From contig NZ_PJNW01000016.1 of assembly GCF_002844595.1 (NCBI RefSeq), forward strand, positions 218,827-282,826: a stretch of 64,000 nt of DNA, read 5' to 3'. The stretch is from Pleomorphomonas diazotrophica (GTDB taxonomy: Bacteria; Pseudomonadota; Alphaproteobacteria; Rhizobiales; Pleomorphomonadaceae). The notes under the pieces are model-generated. The model did no database searches. It was not told the origin of the DNA and saw nothing but the letters and a program-made list of their open reading frames with translations. Made by a program: the position numbers and the translations under genes. Numbering within the stretch: position 1 is the stretch's first letter; every line of letters begins with the position of its first letter. This document shows positions 8,307 to 17,716 of this stretch, one piece after another.

Positions 8307-8954
8307 CTAGACGCTACATATCATCTGATCGGTTGCTTCACTCCTTGCCGGGATCATCGTCAGTATGACACGCCGGAGGCATTCAATGGCGGCTTCCCGG
8401 TCAACAGCACCCATCGCAGCCGCGGCGGACAGGGCGTCCGCGGCACCCAGGACCGCAGTGGTGCTTGTCCGCGCCACTGCTCCCTTCGTATAGGGGGCGA
8501 GTGCCTGTTTCAGAACCTCGTGATGTCGCTCCCGGCATTCCTCCAAGAAGGCCTGCAGCTCCGGCGTCGTTTGGAGAGCGCCGATCAACCAGCCGATCTC
8601 TACGCCTGCCGCTATGGTGCAGTCCACATAGGCGGCAGCAACGATGCTAGCCATCATCTGCGCGGATTGCACACCATCGGATAGCGCGGACCGCATCGCC
8701 TCAGTCTGCCTGTCGTCAAACTCTCGATAGAGCGCAACGAGAAGCGCCTCACGGGTCCGGAAATGGCGATATGTGATTGGCTTCGTTACACCCGCCCGCT
8801 CAGCAAGCCGGATAAGTGTTAGGGCGGCGGGACCCTCCTCCTTCACGATTGCACGAGCCATTCCCAATAGCTGCTGGTGCCGCTTCTCTCCAGGGAGCCG
8901 CGCTTTCGTCTTCCGCCTCGCAGGCAGGGATGTGCTCGTGCCGGTATCGCTCAC
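8307..8954 (-). CDS. TetR-family transcriptional regulator
   Basis: A 215-residue protein. The N-terminal helix-turn-helix is clear: AALTLIRLAERAGVTKPITYRHFRTREALLVALY, here residues 39-72. The start is GTG 8954, the only one upstream of a complete DNA-binding domain. It diverges from an MDR reductase gene, and the gap between them has an inverted repeat (9055-9069) suited to a TetR dimer. Codon choice in this pair is less biased to G/C at third positions than in the surrounding catabolic genes, which suggests separate acquisition. Confidence 0.82.
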   Translation of the reverse strand: MSDTGTSTSLPARRKTKARLPGEKRHQQLLGMARAIVKEEGPAALTLIRLAERAGVTKPITYRHFRTREALLVALYREFDDRQTEAMRSALSDGVQSAQMMASIVAAAYVDCTIAAGVEIGWLIGALQTTPELQAFLEECRERHHEVLKQALAPYTKGAVARTSTTAVLGAADALSAAAAMGAVDREAAIECLRRVILTMIPARSEATDQMICSV

Positions 8955-9054
8955 GCCGATATTGTATTTTACCGGGACCGCACCGTCGAGGTCGTTCGGT
9001 TAACGAGCTGGCTTGCACGCCAGCCCCGCTTGAAAAATCGCGACGACCGTCTAT

Positions 9055-9069
9055 GTTACTGTTAGTAAC
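9055..9069. promoter_or_regulatory. Candidate TetR operator
   Basis: The inverted repeat GTTACT-GTT-AGTAAC lies 19 bases before the MDR reductase start and in the gap it shares with the tetR gene. A TetR dimer bound here would block both the reductase promoter and its own gene. The assignment is based only on symmetry and position. Confidence 0.55.
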
Positions 9070-9088
9070 TTAAACGGAGGGAATGGGT

Positions 9089-10093
9089 ATGCCTGAAGCG
9101 CGAGACCAACATATGCATGCAGCGGTGATCGAGTCTTTCGGCGGGCCGGAGGTTCTGAAGCTGGCTGAACTCAACATACCCACCCCGGGAGAAGGAGATG
9201 TGCTCATCCGAGTCGAAGCCGCGGGAATCGGAGCGTGGGATAGGCAGGAGCGAGCAGGCGAGTATGACGGAGTGTTCGGAGTACCGTCTACTTTTCCCTA
9301 TGTACTGGGATGGGACGGAGCAGGAACTGTCGCGGCCGTGGGGCACGGAGTGACAAGGTTTCGTCCGGGAGACCCGGTCTATGCCGCGTCTATGCCACTA
9401 CCCAGAGGCGGCTTCTACGCTGAATATGCGGCTGTTGAGGAGCAGTTTGTTTCAAAGCGCCCCAAACAACTCTCCGTGGAGCAAGCAGCAGCTTTGCCTT
9501 GGGATTCCCTGACTGCCTTGAGCGGCCTGAAGGTTCTGGAGCTCGTTCCAGGCGACACGTTGATGATCTTTGGAGCAAGCGGCGGAATAGGACACATGGC
9601 GGTGCAACTGGCAAAGCATCTTGGATACCGCGTGTTTGCCGTGGCCTCGGGAGCAGATGGGGTCGCCCTCGTTCGGAGCTTGGGGGCCGATTTTGCCGCC
9701 GACGGGCGCCGAGACGACGTCGTCTCCGTCGCGCGCCAAACTGTGCCGGAAGGTTTTGGCGGAGCATTGGTGACAGTCGGCGGAGAAGGCCCGTCCAACG
9801 CGATCAAGAGCGTCCGTGCAGGCGGACGGATCGCATGCCCCAACGGGGTCGTTCCGCTTCCGACGGCTGCGGGCGGGACGGAGCTCGTGCTCTACGACGG
9901 AGACAGGACTCCCGAAGCCATGGAACAAGTGAACACGATCGTGGAGCGCGGCGGCCTGATCGTCCATGTGGCGGAGGTGTTCCCCCTGCACGCGGTCCAA
10001 GCCGCCCATCGACGTCTACAGAGCCATTATGTTGGCAAGCTCGTTTTGAAGACAGGCCGATCAGGAAATGCTCTGGGCTCGATACAGAGTTGA
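9089..10093 (+). CDS. Zinc-independent MDR alcohol dehydrogenase / quinone reductase
   Basis: A 334-residue medium-chain reductase of the NADPH:quinone oxidoreductase (zeta-crystallin-like) group. The N-terminal half has GEGDVLIRVEAAGIGAWD and the coenzyme site is MIFGASGGIGHMAVQLAKHLG. No structural zinc Cys cluster is visible. I prefer ATG 9089 over 9083 because GGAGGG at 9076-9081 has normal spacing to it. Such TetR-linked reductases usually handle toxic quinones, enones or aldehydes. The pair splits the SDR gene from the class III PLP enzyme of the amine cluster. Confidence 0.82.
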   Translation: MPEARDQHMHAAVIESFGGPEVLKLAELNIPTPGEGDVLIRVEAAGIGAWDRQERAGEYDGVFGVPSTFPYVLGWDGAGTVAAVGHGVTRFRPGDPVYAASMPLPRGGFYAEYAAVEEQFVSKRPKQLSVEQAAALPWDSLTALSGLKVLELVPGDTLMIFGASGGIGHMAVQLAKHLGYRVFAVASGADGVALVRSLGADFAADGRRDDVVSVARQTVPEGFGGALVTVGGEGPSNAIKSVRAGGRIACPNGVVPLPTAAGGTELVLYDGDRTPEAMEQVNTIVERGGLIVHVAEVFPLHAVQAAHRRLQSHYVGKLVLKTGRSGNALGSIQS

Positions 10094-10161
10094 AACGGGG
10101 GCAGCCTGTAGAGCCGTCCCTCTCATTTGCGGGCGGGCGGAGGCGAGATGCGGGAGACGAT

Positions 10162-11490
10162 CTAGCGTTCTGCCAAGATCGCCCGCAGCGTGTCGACGAA
10201 GAAGTCGGCATTGTCCTTGGCAAAGCAGAGCGGCGGCCGGATCTTCAGCGTGCTGCCCCAGAGGCCGGCGGCGCCGATCAGGATGCCGCGTTCCTTCATG
10301 GCATTGATGACGAAGGTGGCGAGCCCCTGGTCCGGCCGCCCGTCGGCATCGATGAAATCGAGGCCGATGAAGAGCCCTGCTCCCCGCACCGCACCGATAT
10401 CGCGGCGATTGCCCATGATGGTCGAAAGGCCGGCCTTGAAATAGGCGCCGACGTCGCGGGCATTGTCGATCAGCCCTTCCCGCTCGATGACGTCGAGCAC
10501 CGCCGACCCGGCAGCGGCGGCGACAGGATTGCCGCCAAAAGTGTTGAAGTAGCCGGTCTCCTCGCAGAACAGCGACAGGAGGTCCGGCCGGGTGACGACG
10601 CCGGCCATCGGAAAGCCGTTGCCCATCGGCTTGCCCATGGTGACGATGTCTGGGACGATACCATGGCGCGAGAAGCCCCAGAGGCCGCCACCGGTGCGGC
10701 CGAAGCCGGGTTGCACCTCGTCGGCGATGAAGAGACCGCCCGCCTTGTGAGCCACCTCGACCGCCGCCTGAAGAAAGCCCGGCGGATCGGCGAAGATACC
10801 GTCCGAGGAAAAGATGGTGTCGACGATGACGGCAGCGAAGCCGATCCCCTTTTCTTCGAGATCGTCGATGGCCGCCTGAAGGTTGCCGGCAAAGAAGGCG
10901 GCAACGTCGCCGCCCGGCGCCAGCGCCGGATCGGGCTCGGGAATGACCCGCACGAAGTCCGGTACCGGTTTCGACTTCATCGACGACGGCGATATGGCCG
11001 TCACGTGATGGGTATTGCCGTGATAGGCGGCGCGGGTGACCACGAAGCCGCGCTTGCCCGTTGCCGCCTCGGCAATGCGCATGGCGAGATCGTTGCTCTC
11101 CGAGCCGGTGCAGGTCATCGTGAGGTTGGAAAGCGGCGCCGGAAACTTCGACAACAACTTCTCGGCATAGGCCTCGGCCGGCTTGGTCAAATAGCGCGTG
11201 TGGATGTTGAGGACGGCGATCTGCCTCGCCACCGCCTCGGCAACGGCCGGGTGCGAATGACCGACCGACGGCACGTTGTTGTAGACGTCGAGATAGCGCT
11301 TGCCATGGGCGTCATACATGAAGACGCCCTCCGCCCGCACCATCTCGATCGGCTCCTTGTAGAAGAGAACCGAAGAAGCGCCGAAGGTGGCCTGTCGCCT
11401 CGCGACGCGGGCCGCCAGTTCCGGCGCGAGCGCCGCGCCATCGGACGCCTCGAAGCGATTGAGAGCGAGGATCTGCTTGGTCGGGCTCAT
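10162..11490 (-). CDS. Class III PLP enzyme, AGXT2L/phospho-lyase-like
   Basis: A 442-residue fold-type I PLP enzyme. The PLP-binding lysine is in VTMGKPMGNG, preceded by LFIADEVQPGFGRTG. The segment YLDVYNNVPSVGHSHP and the LNIHTRYL stretch match the AGXT2L1/AGXT2L2 branch. In animals that branch contains ethanolamine-phosphate and phosphohydroxylysine phospho-lyases rather than true transaminases. Its start overlaps the kinase stop by 4 bases (ATGA), so the two are translated together. I infer a kinase/phospho-lyase route that removes a phosphorylated hydroxyl and the amine; an ordinary omega-transaminase remains possible. Confidence 0.78.
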   Translation of the reverse strand: MSPTKQILALNRFEASDGAALAPELAARVARRQATFGASSVLFYKEPIEMVRAEGVFMYDAHGKRYLDVYNNVPSVGHSHPAVAEAVARQIAVLNIHTRYLTKPAEAYAEKLLSKFPAPLSNLTMTCTGSESNDLAMRIAEAATGKRGFVVTRAAYHGNTHHVTAISPSSMKSKPVPDFVRVIPEPDPALAPGGDVAAFFAGNLQAAIDDLEEKGIGFAAVIVDTIFSSDGIFADPPGFLQAAVEVAHKAGGLFIADEVQPGFGRTGGGLWGFSRHGIVPDIVTMGKPMGNGFPMAGVVTRPDLLSLFCEETGYFNTFGGNPVAAAAGSAVLDVIEREGLIDNARDVGAYFKAGLSTIMGNRRDIGAVRGAGLFIGLDFIDADGRPDQGLATFVINAMKERGILIGAAGLWGSTLKIRPPLCFAKDNADFFVDTLRAILAER

Positions 11491-12491
11491 GCCACACCCT
11501 TCAGGAAATCGGCGGCAAGGTAGCGGTCGGCGAGATCGACGGTGCCGGCGGTGTAGGCGGGCCCCATCGACTGGGCGGTCGGCGTTTCCGAATGCGAGGC
11601 GATCCAGGCGGTGAGCTGCATCCGCCGGAGCATCACCAGCATGGGCAGCGCTGCCGCCTGTTCGGGATCGAGCGGAGCGACACGCGCATAACCCTCAAGC
11701 CAGGCTGCCGTCAGATCGGGAATGAAGGGTTCGGTCTCCATGAAGGAAATCGAGGCGGCGAAGTCGTAGGCAAACCAGGAAAAGCCGCAGTCGTCGAAGT
11801 CGATGACACCGAGCCGGTCGCCATCGACCAGAAGGTTGGCAGCGCGCATGTCGGCGTGGATCAGGCCGAAGCGATCGGGCGCCGTGCCGAAGGCGGCCGT
11901 TTCGCGATGGAGCTGCGCCGCGACCCTTTCGAGGATTGCCCGCCCGGTGGCATCGAGGCCAAGTGCCGCGCGCCAATCGCCCCAATATGCGTTCGGGCCG
12001 ATGATGGTGTCGAAGGTCCAGGTCTTGCGGGTGAAGTCCTTGGGTGGCGACCAAGCCCGGCTGTGGGCGTGGAGGCGAGCGGAGATCTCACCGAGATGGC
12101 CGTACCAGCGGGTGAGGTCGCCGGCTTCATCGGGTGCCTTGCCACTCATGAATTCGAAGGCCACGGCGTTGCGGTGCGTTTCGCCGTCAAAGAAGCTGGC
12201 GAGCAGTTGGCCGTCGGCGGCGTGGATCGGCGCCGGCGTGGCGATGATACCGGCCGCCCGCAACGCCTCGATCCATTCGAGCTCGGAGACTATCTCATCG
12301 TCGCTGTGGTAGGCCGGACGATGCACGCGCAGGATCAGGCGACGACCGGCCTTCGCGTCATCCACGAGAAAAGTGGCGTTCTCGGAAATCGTCAGCAGCG
12401 ACAGATCGGACGTTTTGTCGATATTCCAAGTCGGTAGCGCCGAGCGGAGACCGTCTTCGAGGCGGGCGAGAAAGGCGTCGTCATAGAGCAT
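11487..12491 (-). CDS. APH-fold phosphotransferase, hydroxylysine-kinase-like
   Basis: A 334-residue small-molecule kinase. The catalytic loop is GLIHADMRAANLLVDGD and the metal-binding motif is GVIDFDDCGF, as in aminoglycoside, choline and hydroxylysine kinases. I start at ATG 12491 (MLYDDAFLARLEDGL); an in-frame ATG at 12536 overlaps a perfect palindrome and lacks a ribosome site. The stop overlaps the AGXT2L-like gene by 4 bases. Animal 5-hydroxylysine kinase and the matching phospho-lyase form the same pair of families. The most likely substrate is therefore a hydroxylated amine brought in by the pot-type transporter. Confidence 0.75.
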   Translation of the reverse strand: MLYDDAFLARLEDGLRSALPTWNIDKTSDLSLLTISENATFLVDDAKAGRRLILRVHRPAYHSDDEIVSELEWIEALRAAGIIATPAPIHAADGQLLASFFDGETHRNAVAFEFMSGKAPDEAGDLTRWYGHLGEISARLHAHSRAWSPPKDFTRKTWTFDTIIGPNAYWGDWRAALGLDATGRAILERVAAQLHRETAAFGTAPDRFGLIHADMRAANLLVDGDRLGVIDFDDCGFSWFAYDFAASISFMETEPFIPDLTAAWLEGYARVAPLDPEQAAALPMLVMLRRMQLTAWIASHSETPTAQSMGPAYTAGTVDLADRYLAADFLKGVA

Positions 12492-12535
12492 GCTGGCCGG
12501 ATCCGTGATTGCCAATGTTTGTAGATGCAACAACA

Positions 12536-12559
12536 TTGATGTTGGAATTGCAACATCAA
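12536..12559. promoter_or_regulatory. Palindromic operator upstream of the kinase gene
   Basis: Perfect 9-base arms TTGATGTTG and CAACATCAA are 6 bases apart. The left arm overlaps a second pairing, CAACAT and ATGTTG, at 12531-12544. CAACATCAA also occurs at 7206-7214 in the potD/SDR control region. The position is just before the preferred kinase start, which fits repressor control of the kinase/PLP-enzyme pair by the same regulator. Confidence 0.6.
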
Positions 12560-12671
12560 AAAGCGGGCAGCGGATGCCTGTCCCTCTGGCAACCGCAGCC
12601 CTGAAAAGCACATCCCCGGAGAGCGGCGCTCCCCGGGGATGCATTCTAGCTCCAATTGGCGGAGGCGTGAC

Positions 12672-13607
12672 TCAGCGAGCCGCCGTCCAGCCCTTGTAGT
12701 CGGCGATGTTGTCGCGCGTCACGAGCTTGGAGGGCATCAGCGTCACCTGCTGCTCGGGCTTCTTGCCATTGAGCAGGTCGATGCCGATCTGCGTGGCGAG
12801 CTGGGCCATGGCATAGGGGTCCTGGCTCGAGGAGGCCAGAACGAGCGACGAAGAATCCTTCAGCTCGGCTTCGATGTCCGGCGCGCCGTCAACGGCGGTG
12901 ATGAACAGGTTGGTGCGATTGGCCTGCTTGGAGGCAAGGCTGGCACCGATACCCGTCGGGTCGTTGATGGCGAACACGGCGTCGATCTTCTCGAAGCGGG
13001 TGAGCAGCGACTGCATGACGTTCAGGCCGCCGTCGCGCGAACCCTTGGCGTCCTGGTCGTCAGACAGCACGTTGATGCCGGAGTTGGCGCCGAACACCTT
13101 CTTGCAGCCGACGACGCGGTCGATGACCGACGACACCTGCGGGCCATTGACGATGACGACGTCGCCCTTGCCGCCCAGCTTGTCGACGATGAACTGGCAG
13201 GCGATCTCGCCGGCCTGGACGTTGTCGGTGGTGACGGTGGCATCTGCGCCTTCGGCGGCGGTGTCAACGGCCACGACCGGAATGCCGGCAGCCTGGGCGC
13301 GGGCGATGGCGGGCGCCACGGCCTTCGGGTCGGCCGGGTTCAGGAGGATCAGGTCGACGCCGGCGGCGATGAAGTTGTCGATCTGGGTGAACTGCTTGTT
13401 CATGTCGTAGTCGTAGCCGAGGGCGGTGACTTCGACGTTCGGGTTGACTTCCTTGGCCTTGTTCGTCGCACCGTTGGCGAGGGCCACGAAGAACGGATTG
13501 CCCATCGAACCGAGCGAGATACCGATCTTGTTGAGGTCCTTGGCCGAGGCGACACCAGTGAAGGCGACGGCGGCGGCGGCGGCGAGCAGAATGCTGCGAG
13601 ACTTCAT
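12672..13607 (-). CDS. Sugar ABC transporter substrate-binding protein, RbsB type
   Basis: A 311-residue periplasmic protein. The signal peptide MKSRSILLAAAAAVAFTGVASA is followed by KDLNKIGISLGSMGNPFF, typical of ribose/galactose-type binding proteins (Peripla_BP_4). Later motifs such as LILLNPADPKAVAPAIARA and GIPVVAVDTAAEGADATVT form the sugar cleft. It is the last gene of the leftward ROK-rbsA-rbsC-rbsB cluster and is separated from the permease by 272 bases. The sugar is unknown; no kinase or isomerase gene lies next to it. Confidence 0.88.
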   Translation of the reverse strand: MKSRSILLAAAAAVAFTGVASAKDLNKIGISLGSMGNPFFVALANGATNKAKEVNPNVEVTALGYDYDMNKQFTQIDNFIAAGVDLILLNPADPKAVAPAIARAQAAGIPVVAVDTAAEGADATVTTDNVQAGEIACQFIVDKLGGKGDVVIVNGPQVSSVIDRVVGCKKVFGANSGINVLSDDQDAKGSRDGGLNVMQSLLTRFEKIDAVFAINDPTGIGASLASKQANRTNLFITAVDGAPDIEAELKDSSSLVLASSSQDPYAMAQLATQIGIDLLNGKKPEQQVTLMPSKLVTRDNIADYKGWTAAR

Positions 13608-13794
13608 GAGTTTACTCCTCCTTGGGATGCCGGCTGGGCCAGACGGTTCTCCTCCCGCCTGACACGCCTGCTATGTCCGGCCGGCCGCGGAGCGGTCCTG
13701 CCGATGGCTTGCCGGGGTATCGTGTCGGCCGGGTCTATCCGGCTGAAACGCCACCCCAGATACGGAGGCGGGACCGGCCCGCCGCCGAATTCCT

Positions 13795-13824
13795 GGATCG
13801 AGGCAGACGAATTTGCCTCGATCC
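13795..13824. repeat. Perfect 11-bp hairpin between rbsC and rbsB genes
   Basis: Arms GGATCGAGGCA and TGCCTCGATCC flank an 8-base loop. It lies between the permease and the binding-protein genes on the minus strand. Such intercistronic hairpins often raise the level of the binding-protein message by protecting its end, or partly stop transcription. That role is inferred. The structure is directly followed by the repeat at 13836-13879. Confidence 0.5.
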
Positions 13825-13835
13825 CTTATCGTTTC

Positions 13836-13879
13836 GCATCCGCTTGGTCCGAAAAGTCTCCAACTTTTCGGGCAGATGC
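13836..13879. repeat. Rhizobiales-type palindromic intergenic repeat
   Basis: Outer arms GCATC and GATGC enclose inner arms CCGAAAAGT and ACTTTTCGG with a 5-base loop. It abuts the stop codon of the permease gene. Elements at 23702-23745 and 42881-42925 have the same nested-stem design of A-run/T-run inner arms. Confidence 0.55.
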
Positions 13880-14887
13880 TTAGGTCCTAGCGCCACCCTG
13901 CGAGCGGACGCGGTCGAGCGCCACGGCGATGATGATGACGAGGCCCTTGATGATGTACTGCCAGATGTCGCTGACGCCGACGAGCACCAGACCGTTGGAC
14001 AGCACGGCGATGATCAGCGCACCGATCAGCGTGCCCCAGATGGATCCGACGCCGCCGGTGAACGACGTGCCGCCAAGAATGACGGCCGCGATGGCGTCGA
14101 GTTCGTAGGACTGGCCGAGCTGGGTGCCGTTGGCGGCGAACAGGCGGGCCGCGCTCATCACGCCGCCGAGGCCGGCCATCAGGCCCGAGAAGCCGTAGAC
14201 GAACAGGAACACGGCCCAGACCTTGATGCCGGAGAGCCGAGCGGCGCTCTCGTTGCCGCCGGTGGCGTAGATGTGCACGCCAAGCACCGTTCGGCGCAGG
14301 ATGATCCAAGTGACGATCACCGACAGGAAGGCGATGATCACCAGCCAGGGAACGCCGAAGATGTAGCCGTTGCCGATGAAGGCGAAGGGCATGTGCGAGT
14401 TGAAGACGGTCGTGTCGTTGCCGAGAAGGCGCGCCACGCCACGCACGGCGGTCAGCGAACCCAGCGTTGAGATGAAGGGCGGCAGGCCGATGAAGGCGAC
14501 CAGCGAGCCGTTGATGAGGCCGAACACCAAGCCGGCGAACAGCGCCAGCGGGATGCCGATCATGCCCATGTCCGGGACCAGCGACCCCATCACCGCCACC
14601 ATGGCCGAAGCGGCGAGGATCGAGCCAACCGAAAGGTCGATGCCGCCGGTCAGGATCACCGCCGTCATGCCGCAGGCGAGCACGGTGTTGATCGACGCCT
14701 GTTGGGTGACGATGGAGAGGTTCTGGGGGGAGAAGAACCGGCCCGACATCAACTGAAAGGCGATGCCGAGCAGGATCAGGATCGGCAGCATGCCGACCGT
14801 GCGGATGATCTGTTGGATGAAGACCTGACGATTGGCGGCGGCCTTCTCGCGGGAGAGTTCGGCGGCCGACGAGGTTTCCTGGGACAT
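13880..14887 (-). CDS. Sugar ABC transporter permease, RbsC type
   Basis: A 335-residue inner-membrane permease with eight or more hydrophobic segments. The signature of the ribose/xylose permease family is clear: ILTGGIDLSVGSILAASAM and, near the end, ELDAIAAVILGGTSFTGGVGS. It is preceded by the ATPase gene (30-base gap) and followed by the binding protein. The permease would function as a homodimer with the twin-cassette ATPase. Confidence 0.9.
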   Translation of the reverse strand: MSQETSSAAELSREKAAANRQVFIQQIIRTVGMLPILILLGIAFQLMSGRFFSPQNLSIVTQQASINTVLACGMTAVILTGGIDLSVGSILAASAMVAVMGSLVPDMGMIGIPLALFAGLVFGLINGSLVAFIGLPPFISTLGSLTAVRGVARLLGNDTTVFNSHMPFAFIGNGYIFGVPWLVIIAFLSVIVTWIILRRTVLGVHIYATGGNESAARLSGIKVWAVFLFVYGFSGLMAGLGGVMSAARLFAANGTQLGQSYELDAIAAVILGGTSFTGGVGSIWGTLIGALIIAVLSNGLVLVGVSDIWQYIIKGLVIIIAVALDRVRSQGGART

Positions 14888-14916
14888 GGCGGTTCCCTTG
14901 CTTCCGTTTTTTGGCT

Positions 14917-16464
14917 TCAGGCGGCCGGCGCGCTCGGATGAGCGAGACCGGCGGCCAGGGCGATGATGTTTTCCTGCGTGATCGCGACGCCGGTGGTGCC
15001 GCCGACCTCCCCAACGATATGGCCCTCACGCATCACCAGAACGCGGTCGGCGATGCCCACCACTTCAGGCATCTCCGAGGAGATGACGAGCACGCCGACA
15101 CCCGCTTTCACGAGGTCATCGATGATGCGGTAGATTTCCGATTTGGCACCGATGTCGACGCCGCGCGTCGGTTCGTCGAGGATCAGCACGCGCGGCCGCG
15201 TCTCCAGAAGGCGGGACAGCAGCACCTTCTGCTGGTTGCCACCCGACAGAGAGCCCACCTCGACGATCGGCCCGGCGACGCGGATCGACAGTGCCTTGAT
15301 GGCGTCGACCGCCCTCACCCTCGCCTTCTTGAGGTTGAGAATGCCGCCCTTGCCGGCGTCGCGGCCGATGACCTGCAGGTTGATGTTCTCCTGCACCGTC
15401 ATGTCGAGGAAAAGGCCCTGCCCCTTGCGGTCCTCGGTGAGATAGACGATGCCGGCATCCACGGCCTGGATCGGCCTGTTGATGTCGACCGGCTTGCCGT
15501 CAAGCGCCACCGTGCCGGTCTTGCGACTGTCGGCGCCGTAGATGAGACGAGCGAGCTCGCTGCGCCCCGAGCCGACCAGACCGGCGAGACAGAGCACCTC
15601 GCCGCGGTGCAGATCGAAAGAGCAGCCGCGCACGCGGTGACCGTCACTCATGTCGCGGACGGACAGGATGACCTCTCCGCGACTGCCCTGGGCGTCGTGG
15701 TCCTTCTTGTAGAACTTGGAGAGGTCGCGGCCGACCATCATCTTGACCAGCTTTTCGGCCGACAGTTCATCACGGGTGAGCGTGCCAACGTAGCTGCCGT
15801 CGCGCAGCACCGAGCAGCGATCGGCCAGTTCGTAGACCTCGGCCATGCGGTGCGAGATGTAGATGATGGCGAGCCCGTCGGCGCGCAGCGTCCGGATGAG
15901 GTCGAACAGCTTGTCGGTCTCGCGCGAGGACAGGGCCGTCGTCGGCTCGTCCATCACCAGGATGCGGGCGTTGGCATGAATGGCACGAGCGATCTCCACC
16001 ATCTGCCGCTCGGCGATCGACAGGGTCGAAACCACGGTACCCGGTCCGAAGGTGGCGCCCAGGCGGTCGAGCACGCCCTTGCACTCGGCGCGCATGCGTG
16101 CCCGGTCGACCTGACCGCCCGCCGACAGCTCGCGACCGAGATAGATGTTCTCGGCCACCGTCAGGTTGGGCGACAGGCTGAGCTCCTGATAGATGACGGC
16201 GATGCCCTTGGTCTTGGCGCTGAGGGGGCCATCGATATGGATCACCTCGCCATTGATGCGCAGCTCGCCGCCAGCGTCCGCCCGGTAGGCGCCCGACAGG
16301 ATCTTCATCAGCGTCGACTTGCCGGCGCCGTTCTCGCCCATCAGGGCGTGCACCTCGCCGGGGTAGACGGTCAGCTCGACGTTGGCGAGCGCCTTCACAC
16401 CGGGGAAGGTCTTGGAGATGCCGCGCATCTCGAGGATGGGTGTCGTCTCAGGCGCGGACGGCAT
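14917..16464 (-). CDS. Sugar ABC transporter ATP-binding protein, RbsA type (two cassettes)
   Basis: A 515-residue ATPase with two nucleotide-binding halves. The first has Walker [10 protein letters not shown] (about residues 43-51), [15 protein letters not shown] and [10 protein letters not shown]. The second half has the usual degenerate Walker A region ([16 protein letters not shown]), then [15 protein letters not shown] and [15 protein letters not shown]. This twin arrangement is typical of RbsA/MglA/XylG. Its 5' end overlaps the 3' end of the ROK regulator gene by 17 bases, implying a single transcript. Confidence 0.9.
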   Translation of the reverse strand: MPSAPETTPILEMRGISKTFPGVKALANVELTVYPGEVHALMGENGAGKSTLMKILSGAYRADAGGELRINGEVIHIDGPLSAKTKGIAVIYQELSLSPNLTVAENIYLGRELSAGGQVDRARMRAECKGVLDRLGATFGPGTVVSTLSIAERQMVEIARAIHANARILVMDEPTTALSSRETDKLFDLIRTLRADGLAIIYISHRMAEVYELADRCSVLRDGSYVGTLTRDELSAEKLVKMMVGRDLSKFYKKDHDAQGSRGEVILSVRDMSDGHRVRGCSFDLHRGEVLCLAGLVGSGRSELARLIYGADSRKTGTVALDGKPVDINRPIQAVDAGIVYLTEDRKGQGLFLDMTVQENINLQVIGRDAGKGGILNLKKARVRAVDAIKALSIRVAGPIVEVGSLSGGNQQKVLLSRLLETRPRVLILDEPTRGVDIGAKSEIYRIIDDLVKAGVGVLVISSEMPEVVGIADRVLVMREGHIVGEVGGTTGVAITQENIIALAAGLAHPSAPAA

Positions 16465-17716
16465 AGTCTCTGAACTCCCTGAACATGGGCGCCGTGCCGG
16501 TCAGGATCGACGAGCGCGGCGAAAAGTTGAAGAAGAGTGGCAGCGTGGCGGCTCCGAGCGCGCCGGCTCGAGCCCGGAACGAACCGTCGAGCACCTTGGC
16601 TACGGGCACGCTTTCCGGCGTGGCGGCATCGAGCGCCGCCGAAAGGCGCTCTACGATGGTTTCGATGAGGCCGCAGTCGAGATCGCCCTCGAGAATGACG
16701 TGGTCGACATCGAGCGTCGCCGTGATGGCCAGGATGGCCGGCACGAAGGCGGCCACCGCGTCGTCGATCCACTCGTCAAAGGCGACGGGGCGCGGCTCGT
16801 GCCGGAAGAGATCGCCGATCTCGGCCAGCGTCTCGACGGCATGGCCGTGCCAGCGCAGATGCCGCCGCAGCCCGGCCAGCGACGTCCGGGTGAGCAGCAC
16901 GTCGAAGGAGCGCTCGGGCCGGGGAGCCGAAGGCAACGACGAGGCCGACACCGGCATCATGGCGAAGTCGCCGGCGTTGCCGCGGCTGCCGCGCAGGCAA
17001 TCGCCATCGAGCACGATACCGCCGCCGACGGCACCACCGATGAACAGATAGACGAAGTCGGAACGCGTCCGCCCGTGACCATAGAACAGCTCGGCGATGG
17101 CGGCGGCGTTGCCGTCGTTTTCGACGAACACCGGAATGCCGGTCTCCGATTCGAGCGCCGCACCGAAGTCAAACTCGTCCCACAGGCGGAAAGAACTGGC
17201 CGGCAGCTCCAGCTCACGCAGCCAACTGCCGAGATGATAGGGTTGGGCAAGACCGATGCCGGCAAGCCGCTCCCAGCGCTCCGGCCCGACTTCCGCTTCA
17301 ATCGACTTGATGTCGGCGGCCACGGTGGCCAGCATGTCCTTGGGCGGCGGCAGCAAGCTGTCGTGTGACCGGCTGGCCAGGATGCGGCCGCCGAAATCCA
17401 CGCAGACCGTCTCGCAACCGACGCGGTCGAGGCGAACTCCGATGGAATAGGCGCCTTCCGGCGCCAGCGCCAACATGGTGGCGGGCTGGCCGCGCTGCCC
17501 CTCGCGCTTCTTGCCCAGCTCGACGACGAGCCCGGCGGCGGCGAGATAGGCGGTGATGGCGCCGATGGCGTTGTTGGTCAGGCCGGCGGCCCGGGCGAGA
17601 TCGGCTTTCGACGCTTCGCCAAAACGGCGCAGCGCCTGCAGCACGATTCGCTCATTGTAGAGACGAACCTGGGCAGAGTTCGACCCCTGCCCGGTCCGCG
17701 TCTTGCGGGCCGACAT
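16448..17716 (-). CDS. ROK-family transcriptional regulator (XylR/NagC type)
   Basis: A 422-residue protein with an N-terminal winged helix ([29 protein letters not shown]) and a C-terminal ROK domain. The ROK domain shows [17 protein letters not shown] and a [13 protein letters not shown]-like glycine segment. The usual ROK zinc Cys cluster is not evident. ATG 17716 is chosen over GTG 17722 because GGGGAG precedes it. The last 17 bases overlap the rbsA-type gene, so the regulator heads the sugar-import operon and probably represses it until a sugar binds. Confidence 0.82.
   Translation of the reverse strand: MSARKTRTGQGSNSAQVRLYNERIVLQALRRFGEASKADLARAAGLTNNAIGAITAYLAAAGLVVELGKKREGQRGQPATMLALAPEGAYSIGVRLDRVGCETVCVDFGGRILASRSHDSLLPPPKDMLATVAADIKSIEAEVGPERWERLAGIGLAQPYHLGSWLRELELPASSFRLWDEFDFGAALESETGIPVFVENDGNAAAIAELFYGHGRTRSDFVYLFIGGAVGGGIVLDGDCLRGSRGNAGDFAMMPVSASSLPSAPRPERSFDVLLTRTSLAGLRRHLRWHGHAVETLAEIGDLFRHEPRPVAFDEWIDDAVAAFVPAILAITATLDVDHVILEGDLDCGLIETIVERLSAALDAATPESVPVAKVLDGSFRARAGALGAATLPLFFNFSPRSSILTGTAPMFREFRDYAVRA

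Noticed and set aside
9499-11523. 674-residue plus-strand open frame
   Set aside because: It spans the end of the MDR gene and the antisense of the PLP-enzyme gene, lacks a ribosome site and shows no domain. Treated as a high-GC shadow.
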